A stretch of DNA of 64,000 nucleotides, from contig NZ_CP163439.1 of assembly GCF_041052385.1 (NCBI RefSeq), positions 5,693,001 through 5,757,000 on the forward strand, written 5' to 3'. The notes beneath the pieces were generated by a model. That model saw only the letters and a program-made list of their open reading frames with translations. It did not search any database and was not told where the DNA came from. Below, piece by piece: positions 18,201-26,594 of the stretch. Each line of letters begins with the position of its first letter. Position 1 is the first letter of the stretch. Both the position numbers and the translations under genes were made by a program. The DNA comes from Streptomyces sp. R28 (GTDB lineage Bacteria; Actinomycetota; Actinomycetes; Streptomycetales; Streptomycetaceae).

Positions 18201-18427
18201 GAGCCTGTGTCATATCCCCGGCCGGGCGCGCGGCTCTGGCACGCACTCCCCCAGAGGGGGGACCCCCAGCCGCGTTGCCGAAACGCCCACGTGGCTCCGC
18301 CACGAGGGCGCTCCGGCGCCTTGCGATCGCACGCTCCCCCACCCTCGAACCGCGCTTCGCACGGCTCGGGCGGGAGGTACCCCCACGACGCCGCGCGCTG
18401 ATCCGACCGGAGATATGACACAGGCTC
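18201..18427. mobile_element. MITE-like element with 16-bp perfect terminal inverted repeats
   Basis: The left end GAGCCTGTGTCATATC (18201-18216) is the exact reverse complement of the right end (18412-18427). Both sides are flanked by TCA (18198-18200 and 18428-18430), a 3-bp T-N-A target duplication as made by IS5-family elements. The 227-bp interior has no transposase frame and contains short GC-rich repeats. This is a non-autonomous element mobilised by an IS5-family transposase; a degraded transposase of that family lies at 32640-33039. Confidence 0.85.
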
Positions 18428-18444
18428 TCAGGGTGGAGTACACC

Positions 18445-18580
18445 CTCGGGCGAAGGGGACACCGAGTCGCTCTTCGCCTGCCTGTCCCGGCTGCCTCCCC
18501 ACGTGGATCACACCGTCTTCTCCGTCAGCTCCCTCGACGGCAGCACCTTGGAGACTGCCTGCGGCGCCGAGTGGTGCGGG
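18445..18580 (+). pseudogene. Remnant resembling a TerD-family stress protein
   Basis: The rightward frame reads SGEGDTESLFACLSRLPPHV, then DHTVFSVSSLDGSTLE, which fits the GEGD and valine-rich strand pattern of TerD domains. No start codon or complete domain is present. The MITE sits immediately to the left, though the sequence beyond it does not clearly continue the same gene. Confidence 0.35.
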
Positions 18581-18742
18581 GATCGTGCGCGCGGTGCACC
18601 GTGCGCCAGGCGCGGGCCGACGCACACGTACGCCACGTCGTGATCAACGCTCCCTGCGCGCCTGCCAGTACTGACGATCGCCCCGGGCCGCAGCGGCACC
18701 CTGCCCACGCATGTCCCCGACATCAGTCGGCCAAGAACAACA

Positions 18743-18781
18743 GCCGAAGCCCGCAAGGGCGATCCCCCTGCGGGCTTCGGC
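18743..18781 (-). terminator. Strong hairpin after the second acyltransferase gene
   Basis: GCCGAAGCCCGCA (18743-18755) pairs perfectly over 13 bp with 18769-18781, about 50 bp beyond the stop of the leftward gene ending at 18833. Confidence 0.8.
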
Positions 18782-18832
18782 AGACCGTTCAGGCCGGGAT
18801 GGGGCAGGAAGCCGAGCCACCCCGGCCGGACC

Positions 18833-20083
18833 TCACCGGACGTACTTGGCGGGCTTGGTGGCGGTGTTGAGCAGGTGCTCCAGAGGGCCGCGGCGGAAGA
18901 AGCGGGACCAGACGGTGGCGAACACGATCGCCCCGAGGACGTACATGAGCAGCGGCACCCAGGACTGCTGGGTCCCTGTCCCGGCGGGCGTGGACAGCAC
19001 GGACTGCGCGACGAAGTGGCCGACGTAGGCGGTCAGGGACATGGTGCCCACGGCGATGACCGGTTTCGCCAGGCGGCGCAGCCGCGGCAGGCGGTCCATC
19101 AGCACCGTCGCGCCCACGATCACGAGGATCGCGACGCCCACGCTGCCGATGATGTCGAACGTGGTGCCGCTGTGCGGCCCGGCGGACAACAGATCCGAGA
19201 ACGACAGCTGGGGCTTCATGGACCCACTGCCCATGGACGCCGACCCGGAGCCACTGGACGACGCCCCGTCCTCCGCCGTGCTCCTCAACGCGTTCTTGCC
19301 CGCCAGCAGCAGGGACAAGCCGTAAGCCCCCACGACGAGGCCGGCGCCGATCGCCGCCAGGCGCCGCTGGACGGCGGCCGCCGACAGGTCCATGCGACCC
19401 AGCGCCATGCCGGCGATCACGAACGGCATCCAGGTGAGCGCCGGGTAGAAACCGGTGAGCAGCAGATCGAGCACTCCCACCTCGCTGAGGTGGCGGAGCG
19501 GGTCGTAGGCGTTGATGCTCTGCTGGACGGATTCGCTCAGCCCCGTGGTCAGGACGAACGCCAGCTGCGGCATGACGAGCGCGAGCCCCGCCGCGATCAT
19601 CGCGAGGGTCCCCGCGCTCAGTCGCACCAGGGGCAGGGCGAGGAGGAAGTAGACGCCGTAGAAGCCGAGGATGATCACGCCCCCGTACTCCATCGCCATC
19701 ACGGTGCCCAGCGCCAGGAGGATCACGGCGCGGATCGCGATCCGGGCCTTCGCCTGCCGGCCCGCCAGGCCGGTCTTCGGCTCGAAGCGGCCCGCGATCA
19801 GCATCAGCGAGAACCCTGCGAGGGTGGCGAACAGGACCGACGAGTGGCCGTCCGCGACGTACCGGACCCAGCTGCCGACGCCGTGTGTGGCCGACAGCGG
19901 CGGGCCGATGTGCACGACGTACATGCCGAACACCGCCAGCGCGCGGGCCAGGTCCACCCCGACCAGGCGTCCCATCGAGGGACCGCCGGGGGGCTGCCCG
20001 GCGGAGTCGGGCGAGGTTCGGGACCGTGGAGGCGCGCTCTCCTGCGGAGCCGGTGTCTCCTGGGGCGGCTGTATCTGTGTCAT
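18833..20083 (-). CDS. Multipass membrane acyltransferase-like protein, paralogue of 4876-6171
   Basis: This 416-residue protein shares long blocks with the gene at 4876: RLVGVDLARALAVFGM, the stretch around EPKTGLAGRQAKARI, VGVLDLLLTGFYPALTWM, PVIAVGTMSLTAYVGH and VWSRFFRRGPLEHLLN. It has the same ~10-helix DUF418/HGSNAT-like layout. The central loop is Ser/Gly-rich rather than Met-rich. ATG start at 20083. The two copies lie in opposite orientation about 12.7 kb apart and bracket the polyglutamate/ABC block. It probably moves acyl groups onto a surface molecule; the target is unknown. Confidence 0.75.
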   Translation of the reverse strand: MTQIQPPQETPAPQESAPPRSRTSPDSAGQPPGGPSMGRLVGVDLARALAVFGMYVVHIGPPLSATHGVGSWVRYVADGHSSVLFATLAGFSLMLIAGRFEPKTGLAGRQAKARIAIRAVILLALGTVMAMEYGGVIILGFYGVYFLLALPLVRLSAGTLAMIAAGLALVMPQLAFVLTTGLSESVQQSINAYDPLRHLSEVGVLDLLLTGFYPALTWMPFVIAGMALGRMDLSAAAVQRRLAAIGAGLVVGAYGLSLLLAGKNALRSTAEDGASSSGSGSASMGSGSMKPQLSFSDLLSAGPHSGTTFDIIGSVGVAILVIVGATVLMDRLPRLRRLAKPVIAVGTMSLTAYVGHFVAQSVLSTPAGTGTQQSWVPLLMYVLGAIVFATVWSRFFRRGPLEHLLNTATKPAKYVR

Positions 20084-20225
20084 ACGGAAAATCCTTCGGT
20101 GCCGTCAGGAGGCGGACCATCCGGCAGGCTTCGGTAGCACCCCCGCCGACCGGCCGGGTCTGCCCCGCCGACCGGCGGAACAGCGCCGCGTCGGCCGTTC
20201 GGCGGGCCCCGGACGGCCAACTGCC

Positions 20226-20753
20226 CTACTTGATGAGGGCGTTGGCCACCACGACCGCCAGCCCGAGCAACGCGTCCACTGTGCCGATCTTCAAGGCGGA
20301 GCCCCACGTGCGACCTGCGGCGCGGGCCGCGAGCAGGCCCCAGGCGAACAGCAGCACCACGTTCACGGCGAAGGCCACGTACTCGATGCCCGCCGAGGGC
20401 CACCACCCCCAGGCCGCGCCGAGCAGCAGGACCAGTGTCGGCACCGTCGCCACCACCAAGGGCCACTCGGACAGCAACAGCCGCACCCCGGCGCGCACAC
20501 CGTGATGGGTCCGGTCGCCGCGCAAGGCGATCAGATGTGCGTAACCGTGCGCCAAGGCCGATGCGACGGCCGTGACCAGGAGCCACTGGGCGCTGCTGAA
20601 CCGGTCGGCGGGCGCCGTCTCACCCTGCTCCGTCAGGGCGGCCACCATGGAGCTGGCCAGTACCGCCCCGTACACGCCCCCGAACAGCACATGGGGCCGC
20701 GCCGCACAGCGGCGCAGAGCACGGACAGGCTGACGAAGGTACAACTCGGGCAT
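20226..20753 (-). CDS. Small multipass membrane protein
   Basis: The protein starts at ATG 20753 (GAGGATC upstream) and has a short polar head (MPELYLRQPVRALRRCA) and about five hydrophobic helices, with a basic His-rich loop (RGDRTHHGVRAG) between helices two and three. Similar unnamed membrane proteins are common in Streptomyces; I do not assign a function. It is divergent from the response-regulator gene and downstream of neither neighbour. Confidence 0.65.
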   Translation of the reverse strand: MPELYLRQPVRALRRCAARPHVLFGGVYGAVLASSMVAALTEQGETAPADRFSSAQWLLVTAVASALAHGYAHLIALRGDRTHHGVRAGVRLLLSEWPLVVATVPTLVLLLGAAWGWWPSAGIEYVAFAVNVVLLFAWGLLAARAAGRTWGSALKIGTVDALLGLAVVVANALIK

Positions 20754-21087
20754 CGCTGGGTGATCCTCGAACGGTGTGGAAATCGACGGCGGCCGGCAGA
20801 CTCGGTCGGGCCCGCGGAGCGATCCCACCGGACGAGAGCCGCCGACACCATCCGCCGGACCTCGCCCACCCGCCCGCCGACGGGCCGGAGCGCTCCCCCC
20901 GAGCGGCTGGAACCGGCCTGCCGGGTGGCGGGTGTCCCCAGCGGCCGCACCGTCGCGCGCCGTGCCGGACGTACCGTCGACAGCGAGCGATCACCGTGCG
21001 GGAAGGTGGACGCCCCGATGCGGGGTGTACTGGTCGCCGAGAAGCTGGACAGAGCAGACGAGTGTGACGAGTGTGAGGCGGACGCCG
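20754..21087. promoter_or_regulatory. Divergent region upstream of the two-component genes
   Basis: This 334-bp gap lies between the leftward membrane protein and the rightward response regulator. It carries GC-rich sequence and no clear palindrome. The ribosome-binding site of the regulator (GAGGCGG, about 21076) is at its end. Confidence 0.4.
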
Positions 21088-21768
21088 GTGATCCGGGTAG
21101 TGGTGGTGGACGACGAGGCGCTGGTGCGGTCCGGGTTCGAGCTGATCCTGAACGCGTCCGACGGCATCCAGGTCGTGGCGACCGCGGAAGGAGCGCAGGC
21201 CGCCGACGCGATCCGGCGCGAGCATCCGGACGTCGTGCTCCTCGACATCCGCATGCCGGACGTGGACGGCCTGACCGTCCTGAGGGAGATCCAGACGCTG
21301 CCCGAGCCGCCGACGGTGGCCATGCTGACCACCTTCGACACCGACGAGTACATCCTGACCGCGCTGCGCTCGGGAGCCGCGGGCTTCCTGCTCAAGGACA
21401 CCGAGCCCGAACAGCTCGGCCAACTCGTACGCACCCTGGCCGCGGGCGGGGTGGTGATGTCCCCGAAAGCCTCGCGGGCTCTGCTGCGCGGCCATCCTGG
21501 GGCGAACGCGCCCCAGGACGCGGACGTTGCGCGCGTGAACCTGCTCACCGACCGCGAACGTGACGTCCTCGTCCTGATCGCGGAAGGACTGTCCAACGCC
21601 GACATCGGCACCCGCATCCATCTGAGCGCGGGCACCGTCAAGGACCACGTCAGCTCGATCCTGACCAAGCTCCGGGTCTCCAGCCGCGTCCAGGCGGCGC
21701 TCCTCGCGGAGCGGGCCGGACTGCTCAGCGACGACGGCAGCAACACGGCACGGGGCAACGGGCGATGA
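21088..21768 (+). CDS. NarL/LuxR-family response regulator
   Basis: The receiver domain (residues ~1-120) has the acidic pair VVVVDDEALVRSG, the phospho-acceptor site DVVLLDIRMPDVDG, the conserved Thr in LTTFDTDEY and Lys in FLLKDTEPEQL. A LuxR-type HTH follows (LTDRERDVLVLIAEGLSNAD, then AGTVKDHVSSILTKL). I use the GTG at 21088 because GAGGCGG is just upstream; GTGs at 21064 and 21073 are possible. Its stop overlaps the start of the histidine kinase gene (ATGA), so the two form a cognate pair. Confidence 0.9.
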   Translation: MIRVVVVDDEALVRSGFELILNASDGIQVVATAEGAQAADAIRREHPDVVLLDIRMPDVDGLTVLREIQTLPEPPTVAMLTTFDTDEYILTALRSGAAGFLLKDTEPEQLGQLVRTLAAGGVVMSPKASRALLRGHPGANAPQDADVARVNLLTDRERDVLVLIAEGLSNADIGTRIHLSAGTVKDHVSSILTKLRVSSRVQAALLAERAGLLSDDGSNTARGNGR

Positions 21769-22901
21769 GCACGGCTCAGGCACTGTGGCGGCGGGTGCCG
21801 CCCTGGGTCGTCGACGCGGGCCTCGTCGTGCTCGCCGCGCTCGACGCCTGGATCAACCTGTACGGCGAGGCGACACCGTTCATGTGGGCCTGCGCGGCCC
21901 TCGGCTGCGCCGCACTGTTCCTGCGCAGGCGCCTTCCGCTGACCGTCTTCCTGCTGACACTGCCCATGACCCTGTTCATGGACGTGGCGGTCGCGCCGAT
22001 CGCCGCTCTGTACACACTGGCCACGCGCACCCGCAACCGCCCGCTGCTGGCCGGCTGCGCCCTGCTGAACGCGGCGGTGGGCACCCTCGCCTGGCCCCTG
22101 TCCGACACGTTTTCCGACGACACGTTTCCCGGTGACCGGACCTGGACGCTCATCCAGTTCGTCTACACGCTGGCCACCGCCTTCGCCCCGATCCTGTTCG
22201 GCCAGCTCGTGCAGGCCAGACACGACGTGGCCCGCCAGCTCGTCGAGGTCCAAGTGGCCCGCGAACACGAAAGCGCCCTGTACGCCCAGACCGTCCTCGC
22301 CCGCGAACGCGCCCAACTGGCACGCGAGATGCACGACGTCGTCTCCCACCAGGTCAGCCTCATCGCCGTACAGGCCGGAGCCCTGCAGGTCGCCGCCAAG
22401 GACCCCGACGCCCGTGACGCCGCCCGCACCATCCGCACCCTGAGCGTGAACACCCTCGACGAACTCCGCCACATGGTCACCCTGCTGCGCGCCTCCAGCG
22501 GCAAGGAAACCGAACTCACCCCCCAGCCCACCCTCGCCGACCTCCAGCAGCTGATCGCCAACAGCGGCATCGAGACCACCCTGACCGGGGAGCTCCCGCC
22601 CAGCATCAGCACAACCGCCCAACGCACCGTCTACCGCACGGTCCAAGAAGCCCTCACGAACGTCCGCAAGCACGCCCCCGGCGCCCGCGCCGAGGTGCGC
22701 CTGTGGCATGACGCGCAGCACTTCGGCGTCACCGTCACCAACACCGCCGCCACCCGCCCGTCCGTCGCCCTGCCCAGCGCCCGGCACGGCCTGATCGGCC
22801 TGAGAGAACGCGCCGAACTGCTCGACGGCACCCTCACCGCCGAACCCACCCCACAGGGCGGATACAGGATCGAACTACGGGCCTCCACCCGGCCCGCCTG
22901 A
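21765..22901 (+). CDS. NarL-type sensor histidine kinase
   Basis: About five hydrophobic helices fill residues 10-145 with no large extracellular sensor. The HisKA_3 box follows (REMHDVVSHQVSLIAVQAG, phospho-His near residue 190), then the ATPase domain with QEALTNVRKHAPGARAEV and a late glycine box (SARHGLIGLRERAELLDG). This matches the many Streptomyces membrane kinases paired with NarL regulators. It starts at ATG 21765, overlapping the regulator by 4 bases. The stimulus is unknown. Confidence 0.9.
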   Translation: MSTAQALWRRVPPWVVDAGLVVLAALDAWINLYGEATPFMWACAALGCAALFLRRRLPLTVFLLTLPMTLFMDVAVAPIAALYTLATRTRNRPLLAGCALLNAAVGTLAWPLSDTFSDDTFPGDRTWTLIQFVYTLATAFAPILFGQLVQARHDVARQLVEVQVAREHESALYAQTVLARERAQLAREMHDVVSHQVSLIAVQAGALQVAAKDPDARDAARTIRTLSVNTLDELRHMVTLLRASSGKETELTPQPTLADLQQLIANSGIETTLTGELPPSISTTAQRTVYRTVQEALTNVRKHAPGARAEVRLWHDAQHFGVTVTNTAATRPSVALPSARHGLIGLRERAELLDGTLTAEPTPQGGYRIELRASTRPA

Positions 22902-23010
22902 GCACAACCCGCCCGACGCGGATCGGCGTGAATACCCCTGAGGTGGCCATTTCACCTCGACTTAGGGCACCCAGAGGGCATGGAGCCCTCAGAATGGCCC
23001 AGACGCGACA

Positions 23011-23035
23011 AACCCCAGGCCGCTGACCTGGGGTT
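23011..23035. terminator. Hairpin beside att copy 2
   Basis: AACCCCAGG and CCTGGGGTT form a perfect 9-bp stem. The same design (AAGCCCCAGG/CCTGGGGCTT) lies just past the 3' end of the intact tRNA-Gly at 40615-40641. Confidence 0.6.
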
Positions 23036-23039
23036 CGCA

Positions 23040-23084
23040 TGGAGCGGGTGACGAGAATCGAACTCGCGCTCTCAGCTTGGGAAG
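23040..23084 (-). repeat. tRNA-Gly 3'-half remnant, att copy 2
   Basis: These 45 bases match the 3' half of tRNA-Gly(CCC) (40647-40691) and then diverge into GCGATGGCGCTT, close to the CGACGGCGCTT seen after the other remnants. The 5' half of the tRNA is missing, so this is an att scar. Confidence 0.85.
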
Positions 23085-23410
23085 CGATGGCGCTTGCACC
23101 GGCTCCATGGCTCTGACCAGCGCGGATACCTGGATCTTGGGTGGTCGTGCGCGTCGGATTGCACCGCTGTTGACCGTGGGTTTCCGCTCTTACGGGCACA
23201 CGGAGGGCACGGGATCCCGGAAAGTGGGCGGCTGTTGCCGCTGAGAGGACAACAGCGCGTGGTCCGCTCGGTCCGGCGATCAGCTGTTGAAGCCGCGTTG
23301 CGGCTGCACAGCACCCACGAGCCTGAGGTGTCGGGTTCCTCCGTCATTCGGTTGGAGCTTTGTGATTCACCTTCCGCCCACTATGCCATTTTCAATGGCA
23401 TACTCGGGGT

Positions 23411-23692
23411 GTGGCTGATGAAGACGTTGACTTCCTGCCCGGCGACGGCCCAACCAGCGGTATCTCCGTCACACTGTCCGCCGGAACCCTGCAGGCCATC
23501 CGTGAGCGGGTCGGCAAGCGGGGCGTATCGGCGTACCTGGAGAAGGCGGCCCAGCGGCAGATCGAGCGGGACAACCTGGACGAGCTGATCGCGGACTTCG
23601 ACGAGGTGCACGGCCCGGCCGACCCCGAGGCCGTGGCAGTCAAACGTGCCCGACTGACCGGCGGCGCCTCAAATGCCGGGGCGGCCGCGTGA
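23411..23692 (+). CDS. Antitoxin of a PIN-domain toxin-antitoxin pair
   Basis: The 93-residue protein begins at GTG 23411. Its centre (ISVTLSAGTLQAIRERVGKR, then GVSAYLEKAAQRQ) has the strand-helix-helix pattern of ribbon-helix-helix DNA-binding proteins. A charged C-terminal part (LDELIADFDEVHGP) follows, as expected for a toxin-neutralising tail. It overlaps the next gene by 4 bases. A short AT-rich palindrome-like stretch (GCCATTTTCAATGGCA) lies 13-28 bp upstream and is a plausible autoregulatory operator. Confidence 0.8.
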   Translation: MADEDVDFLPGDGPTSGISVTLSAGTLQAIRERVGKRGVSAYLEKAAQRQIERDNLDELIADFDEVHGPADPEAVAVKRARLTGGASNAGAAA

Positions 23693-24087
23693 GCGGTGCC
23701 CTGGTTCTGGACAGCGAGGGCCTGGCAAAGGCCGTACAGCGTGATCGGGAAATCCACGAGTGGCTGACGGCGGCTCGCGACGCGGACCTGCCGGTGATCA
23801 CCTCAGCAGCCGTGCTGGTTGAGGTGATCCACCCGAAGATCAACGATGCCGCACTGAAGTGGACGCTGTCCCGCCTGAGCGTCGAGCCGGTGACCCAAGC
23901 CGTCGCGCAATCCGCTGCCGCGTTGCTGCGTACAGCGGGGTTGCACGGCCACAAGTACGCCATCGACGCCATGCTGTGTGCGACCGCCCTGCAGCATCCC
24001 GGCCGGGTGACGATCCTGACGTCCGATGTAGAAGACATCGCTCTGCTCACTGCCGGACATCCACGCGTGAGTTCGGAGAAGGTCTGA
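23689..24087 (+). CDS. PIN-domain ribonuclease toxin
   Basis: This 132-residue protein starts at GTG 23689, coupled to the antitoxin. It has a PIN-like spacing of acidic residues: ALVLDSEGLAKAV, then ITSAAVLVEVIHP, HKYAIDAMLCATAL and TILTSDVEDIALL. These provide the Asp/Glu set that binds metal in RNA-cleaving VapC-like toxins. The pair sits 327 bp from the tRNA-Gly att remnant at 23040, so it may have stabilised an integrated element. Confidence 0.85.
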   Translation: MSGALVLDSEGLAKAVQRDREIHEWLTAARDADLPVITSAAVLVEVIHPKINDAALKWTLSRLSVEPVTQAVAQSAAALLRTAGLHGHKYAIDAMLCATALQHPGRVTILTSDVEDIALLTAGHPRVSSEKV

Positions 24088-24335
24088 GCCGAGGCGCTTT
24101 GCAGAGATGGTGCTCGCAGTGCGGGGATCGTCCTGAAATTGATCGTGCTGGTTGTTCCTGCCTGTCCTCATACCCCGCTTCAGGGCGAGCGCTTGGAAAA
24201 GGCCCTCGTGACGCGCCCCACGTCACCAGTGAGACCAAGCGGCGATCATATGGACGTCGACTGCGGCACATTCGCCGCCGGGGCATCGAGACAAGAGCCT
24301 GGCCCGCGCCGTGAAATTGCTCGGTTGATATCAAC

Positions 24336-24830
24336 GGCCAGTTCGTCTGGGGCGGATCACCCAGTCCCTCGCCGGTGGCTGCGCCCTCATCAACAGGTAC
24401 GAAGCCACCACAGCCCTGCAAAGGGCCCTGATGGAGTCGGTCATGGACGCCCGCCGCCTCGGGCATGACATGGTGGCGGACAGGGACATCGGGCACGCTC
24501 TCTTGAAGTTGAGCCCAGTTTCGCGCGGCACTCGGGGCCCCTGACACCTGTGTACGCCCGCGAACCCGGCAGAACTCGCCTCCCCACCAGCAGGGTCAGA
24601 CTCGCGGACTACCTGGGCCAGCACGGCAGGAAGGCACGGCGTACCAAAGCCCCACCGGCCGGGCTGTGGGATGCCCTGACGGACCATGCTGCGCGGGGAG
24701 TCCCTGACTGCCCTGGCGGAATCGGCCAGGGACCGGTGACATCTGAGGATCGCTGTGCAGCTGCTCGTGGCCGCGACCGAGGCGCGGGTGTCACTCAGCG
24801 GGTTGGTCACGTCCGGGCGGACGGAGCCTG
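24336..24830 (+). pseudogene. C-terminal fragment of a Streptomyces NTPase/TPR-like protein
   Basis: Several frames carry joined pieces of one recognisable sequence: GGCALINRYEATTALQRALM and ESVMDARRLGH (24345-24470), then RLADYLGQHGRKARRT with LWDALTDHA (24595-24690), then SLTALAESARDR and HLRIAVQLLVAATEARVSLS (24700-24800) split by a stop. These phrases recur in the C-termini of large actinobacterial ATP-binding proteins with repeat regions. Frameshifts and stops mark it as dead. It may be what is left of a larger gene of this island. Confidence 0.5.
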
Positions 24831-26060
24831 ATCATTCTCGGATGCCGTGGGCTCGGGTATGCGCCAGACGATGCGGACCTGCTTGCCGAGGGGGAGCGAG
24901 GGGCCGCCGATGTAGACGCGGTGTATGAGGTAGAGGACGGCCAGCTGGAAGGCCCCCGGCTCCATGTCGTCCACTGTCGACACTGTCGCCCGGCTCAACC
25001 TGTTCACCTGACGGACGACACGGGGCTCGGTTTCGAGAGGCCCGAGCTCGGCGACGATCTCCGGTCCGAGTTCGCCGTCCTCGCGCATGGCCAGGATCGA
25101 TCGCCGCATCAGGTCGGGCTCGGCGTCGATCCGGTCGAGGATACGGGCGAGGAGGTAGTCGTGGAGCAGGTCGGCCTCGATCCGGCCGTGCTCTACAGGC
25201 TCCTCGTCCGTGCAGTCAGGGCACCCCGCGCACTCGACGGGGCCAATGGCGTCGTCCCCCGGCCCCTCGTCGGCCTCCCGGGTGGACATGAAGCACGAGG
25301 TCGCCCACATGATCTCGGACGGGCTGAGCTCCAGGTCCTCGGCGGTCCACAGATCGGGGTCCGGGGATTCACCGCCTCTTATCTCCTCGGGTATGTCGAT
25401 CCGGTTGCGCATCAGGGACTCCAGGGTGACGAGAACCGGTTCCCAGTCCTGGGCGCTGAGCAGCAGCGTCGCCACACGGTCCCCCGGGCGCTTCCAGAAG
25501 ATGAGGTCCTCGTCGTAGCCGTTGACGAAGTGCAGAACGTGGTCCGCCGGGTCGAATTCGACGCCGGACATCTCGCCGAGGTGGGTGAGGACGGCCTGCC
25601 GATCTCGATAACGCCCGACGTAGCGGCGGGCTTGGGCGACGAAGGACTCCATGGTGGTGTCGTCCAGCACCGCGTTGGGGCTGACCCCGATGAAGCGCGG
25701 CGGACTCAGCGGACCGGACCGACGGAGCTGTTGGGTTCCGTTCGCCCAGTGCAGTTGTCTGGTGTCAGGGTCGTACACCACGCAGTAGACGGGGATGTTC
25801 CCGTTCGCCCAGGTGTCGCCGTGCTGGTCGACACGCACCGCGTAGCCGTTGCCTCGGCGCCGGCTGCTCCCACCCTTGACCTGAACCTTGATCGTGTCGC
25901 TCGTGAGATGCCCGTTGTGGGTGAAGGTGACGTAGAGGTCCTCGCCGAAATCGTTCTGCCCGGAAATTTCCTGAACGATGTGGTCGTGCTCTTCGAACAG
26001 GGAGCGCAGCGCGTTCACGGCGGCCTGCCCCACGCGCCGCCCTTTCGAGATCTTCGGCAT
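24807..26060 (-). CDS. DUF4365-domain protein, possible defence gene
   Basis: The start at ATG 26060 follows a strong GGAGGAC ribosome-binding site. Residues ~1-140 match DUF4365: RRVGQAAVNALRSLFEEHDH, ISGQNDFGEDLYVTF, then IKVQVKGGSS and VPVYCVVYDPDT-like strands. The invariant E-D and Q-V-K positions suggest a PD-(D/E)xK nuclease fold. The ~270-residue C-terminal part is alpha-helical with a CAGCPDC cluster near residue 270 and no family I recognise. DUF4365 domains occur in proteins of mobile islands and suspected anti-phage systems. Here the gene is the only sizeable cargo of a 3.2-kb island with a toxin-antitoxin pair. Confidence 0.65.
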   Translation of the reverse strand: MPKISKGRRVGQAAVNALRSLFEEHDHIVQEISGQNDFGEDLYVTFTHNGHLTSDTIKVQVKGGSSRRRGNGYAVRVDQHGDTWANGNIPVYCVVYDPDTRQLHWANGTQQLRRSGPLSPPRFIGVSPNAVLDDTTMESFVAQARRYVGRYRDRQAVLTHLGEMSGVEFDPADHVLHFVNGYDEDLIFWKRPGDRVATLLLSAQDWEPVLVTLESLMRNRIDIPEEIRGGESPDPDLWTAEDLELSPSEIMWATSCFMSTREADEGPGDDAIGPVECAGCPDCTDEEPVEHGRIEADLLHDYLLARILDRIDAEPDLMRRSILAMREDGELGPEIVAELGPLETEPRVVRQVNRLSRATVSTVDDMEPGAFQLAVLYLIHRVYIGGPSLPLGKQVRIVWRIPEPTASENDQAPSART

Positions 26061-26258
26061 ATCGTCCTCCCCCGGAGCTCCCTCGCCGGACCCCGGCAGA
26101 TCCGGGACGGCACCGTCCTTCGACATCCTGCCGCACGCCTCTGACACCCGGCCTGGGGAACGGCCGGGGGGTTCACATGCCCAGCCTGGGAAGCCTCTCG
26201 CCGGGACACGGCCTTCCGGTGAACCGTCTGACACGCAATGATCACCAGGGACAGCAAA

Positions 26259-26285
26259 AAGGCCCGGGTCTCCGACCTGGGCCTT
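26259..26285. terminator. Hairpin beside att copy 3
   Basis: AAGGCCC and GGGCCTT flank a short interior mismatch, as at copy 1 (3602-3628), immediately before the tRNA-Gly remnant. Confidence 0.5.
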
Positions 26286-26290
26286 CTCCA

Positions 26291-26335
26291 TGGAGCGGGT
26301 GACGAGAATCGAACTCGCGCTCTCAGCTTGGGAAG
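26291..26335 (-). repeat. tRNA-Gly 3'-half remnant, att copy 3
   Basis: These 45 bases are identical to the intact tRNA 3' half, followed by CGACGGCGCTT as at copy 1. They mark the boundary between islands 2 and 3. Confidence 0.85.
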
Positions 26336-26594
26336 CGACGGCGCTTGGAAGGTCATGTAATCGTTGACCTGCGCTTATGTGGCGTAGCGGCCGCCTCGCG
26401 AGAACTGGTTCGCACCGCTGTTGACCGTGGTTGTCCGCTCTTATGGGCACGCTGTGGGCACGGCTTTGAAGCGCGGCAGGCCGAGTGCAAAAGTGAACGG
26501 GCTCCGTTCTCGGCTCGATGGGCTCGCATGTCCAGCCCGGGGAGCGCTTCGCGAGTGCGGAGCCATCCGGCGAAGCGTCCCGCCAGCACCTGGC

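Larger units (their letters stand above)
18028..18832. other. Degenerate region around a MITE
   Basis: These 805 bp hold no intact gene. They contain the 227-bp MITE at 18201-18427, a TerD-like coding remnant to its right (18445-18580), an unidentified coding remnant to its left, and the terminator at 18743-18781. Confidence 0.5.
22902..23410. other. Island boundary with att copy 2
   Basis: This gap holds a pair of GGGCA boxes near 22974-22990, the tRNA-terminator-like hairpin at 23011-23035, the tRNA-Gly remnant at 23040-23084 and an arm-like sequence with two further GGGCAC boxes at about 23162-23212. No gene is supported. Confidence 0.55.
26061..26594. other. Island boundary with att copy 3
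   Basis: The gap holds a hairpin (26259-26285), the tRNA-Gly remnant 26291-26335 and the arm-like sequence at about 26412-26463. The sequence just before the remnant (GACAGCAAAAAGGCCCGGGT) is nearly identical to that before copy 1, where it forms the end of an integrase gene. No gene is supported. Confidence 0.55.

Noticed and set aside
15685..18462. Open frame of 925 codons on the minus strand opposite the ABC transporter
   Set aside because: The opposite strand encodes a full ABC exporter with all motifs; the frame also runs through the MITE. It is a GC-bias artefact.
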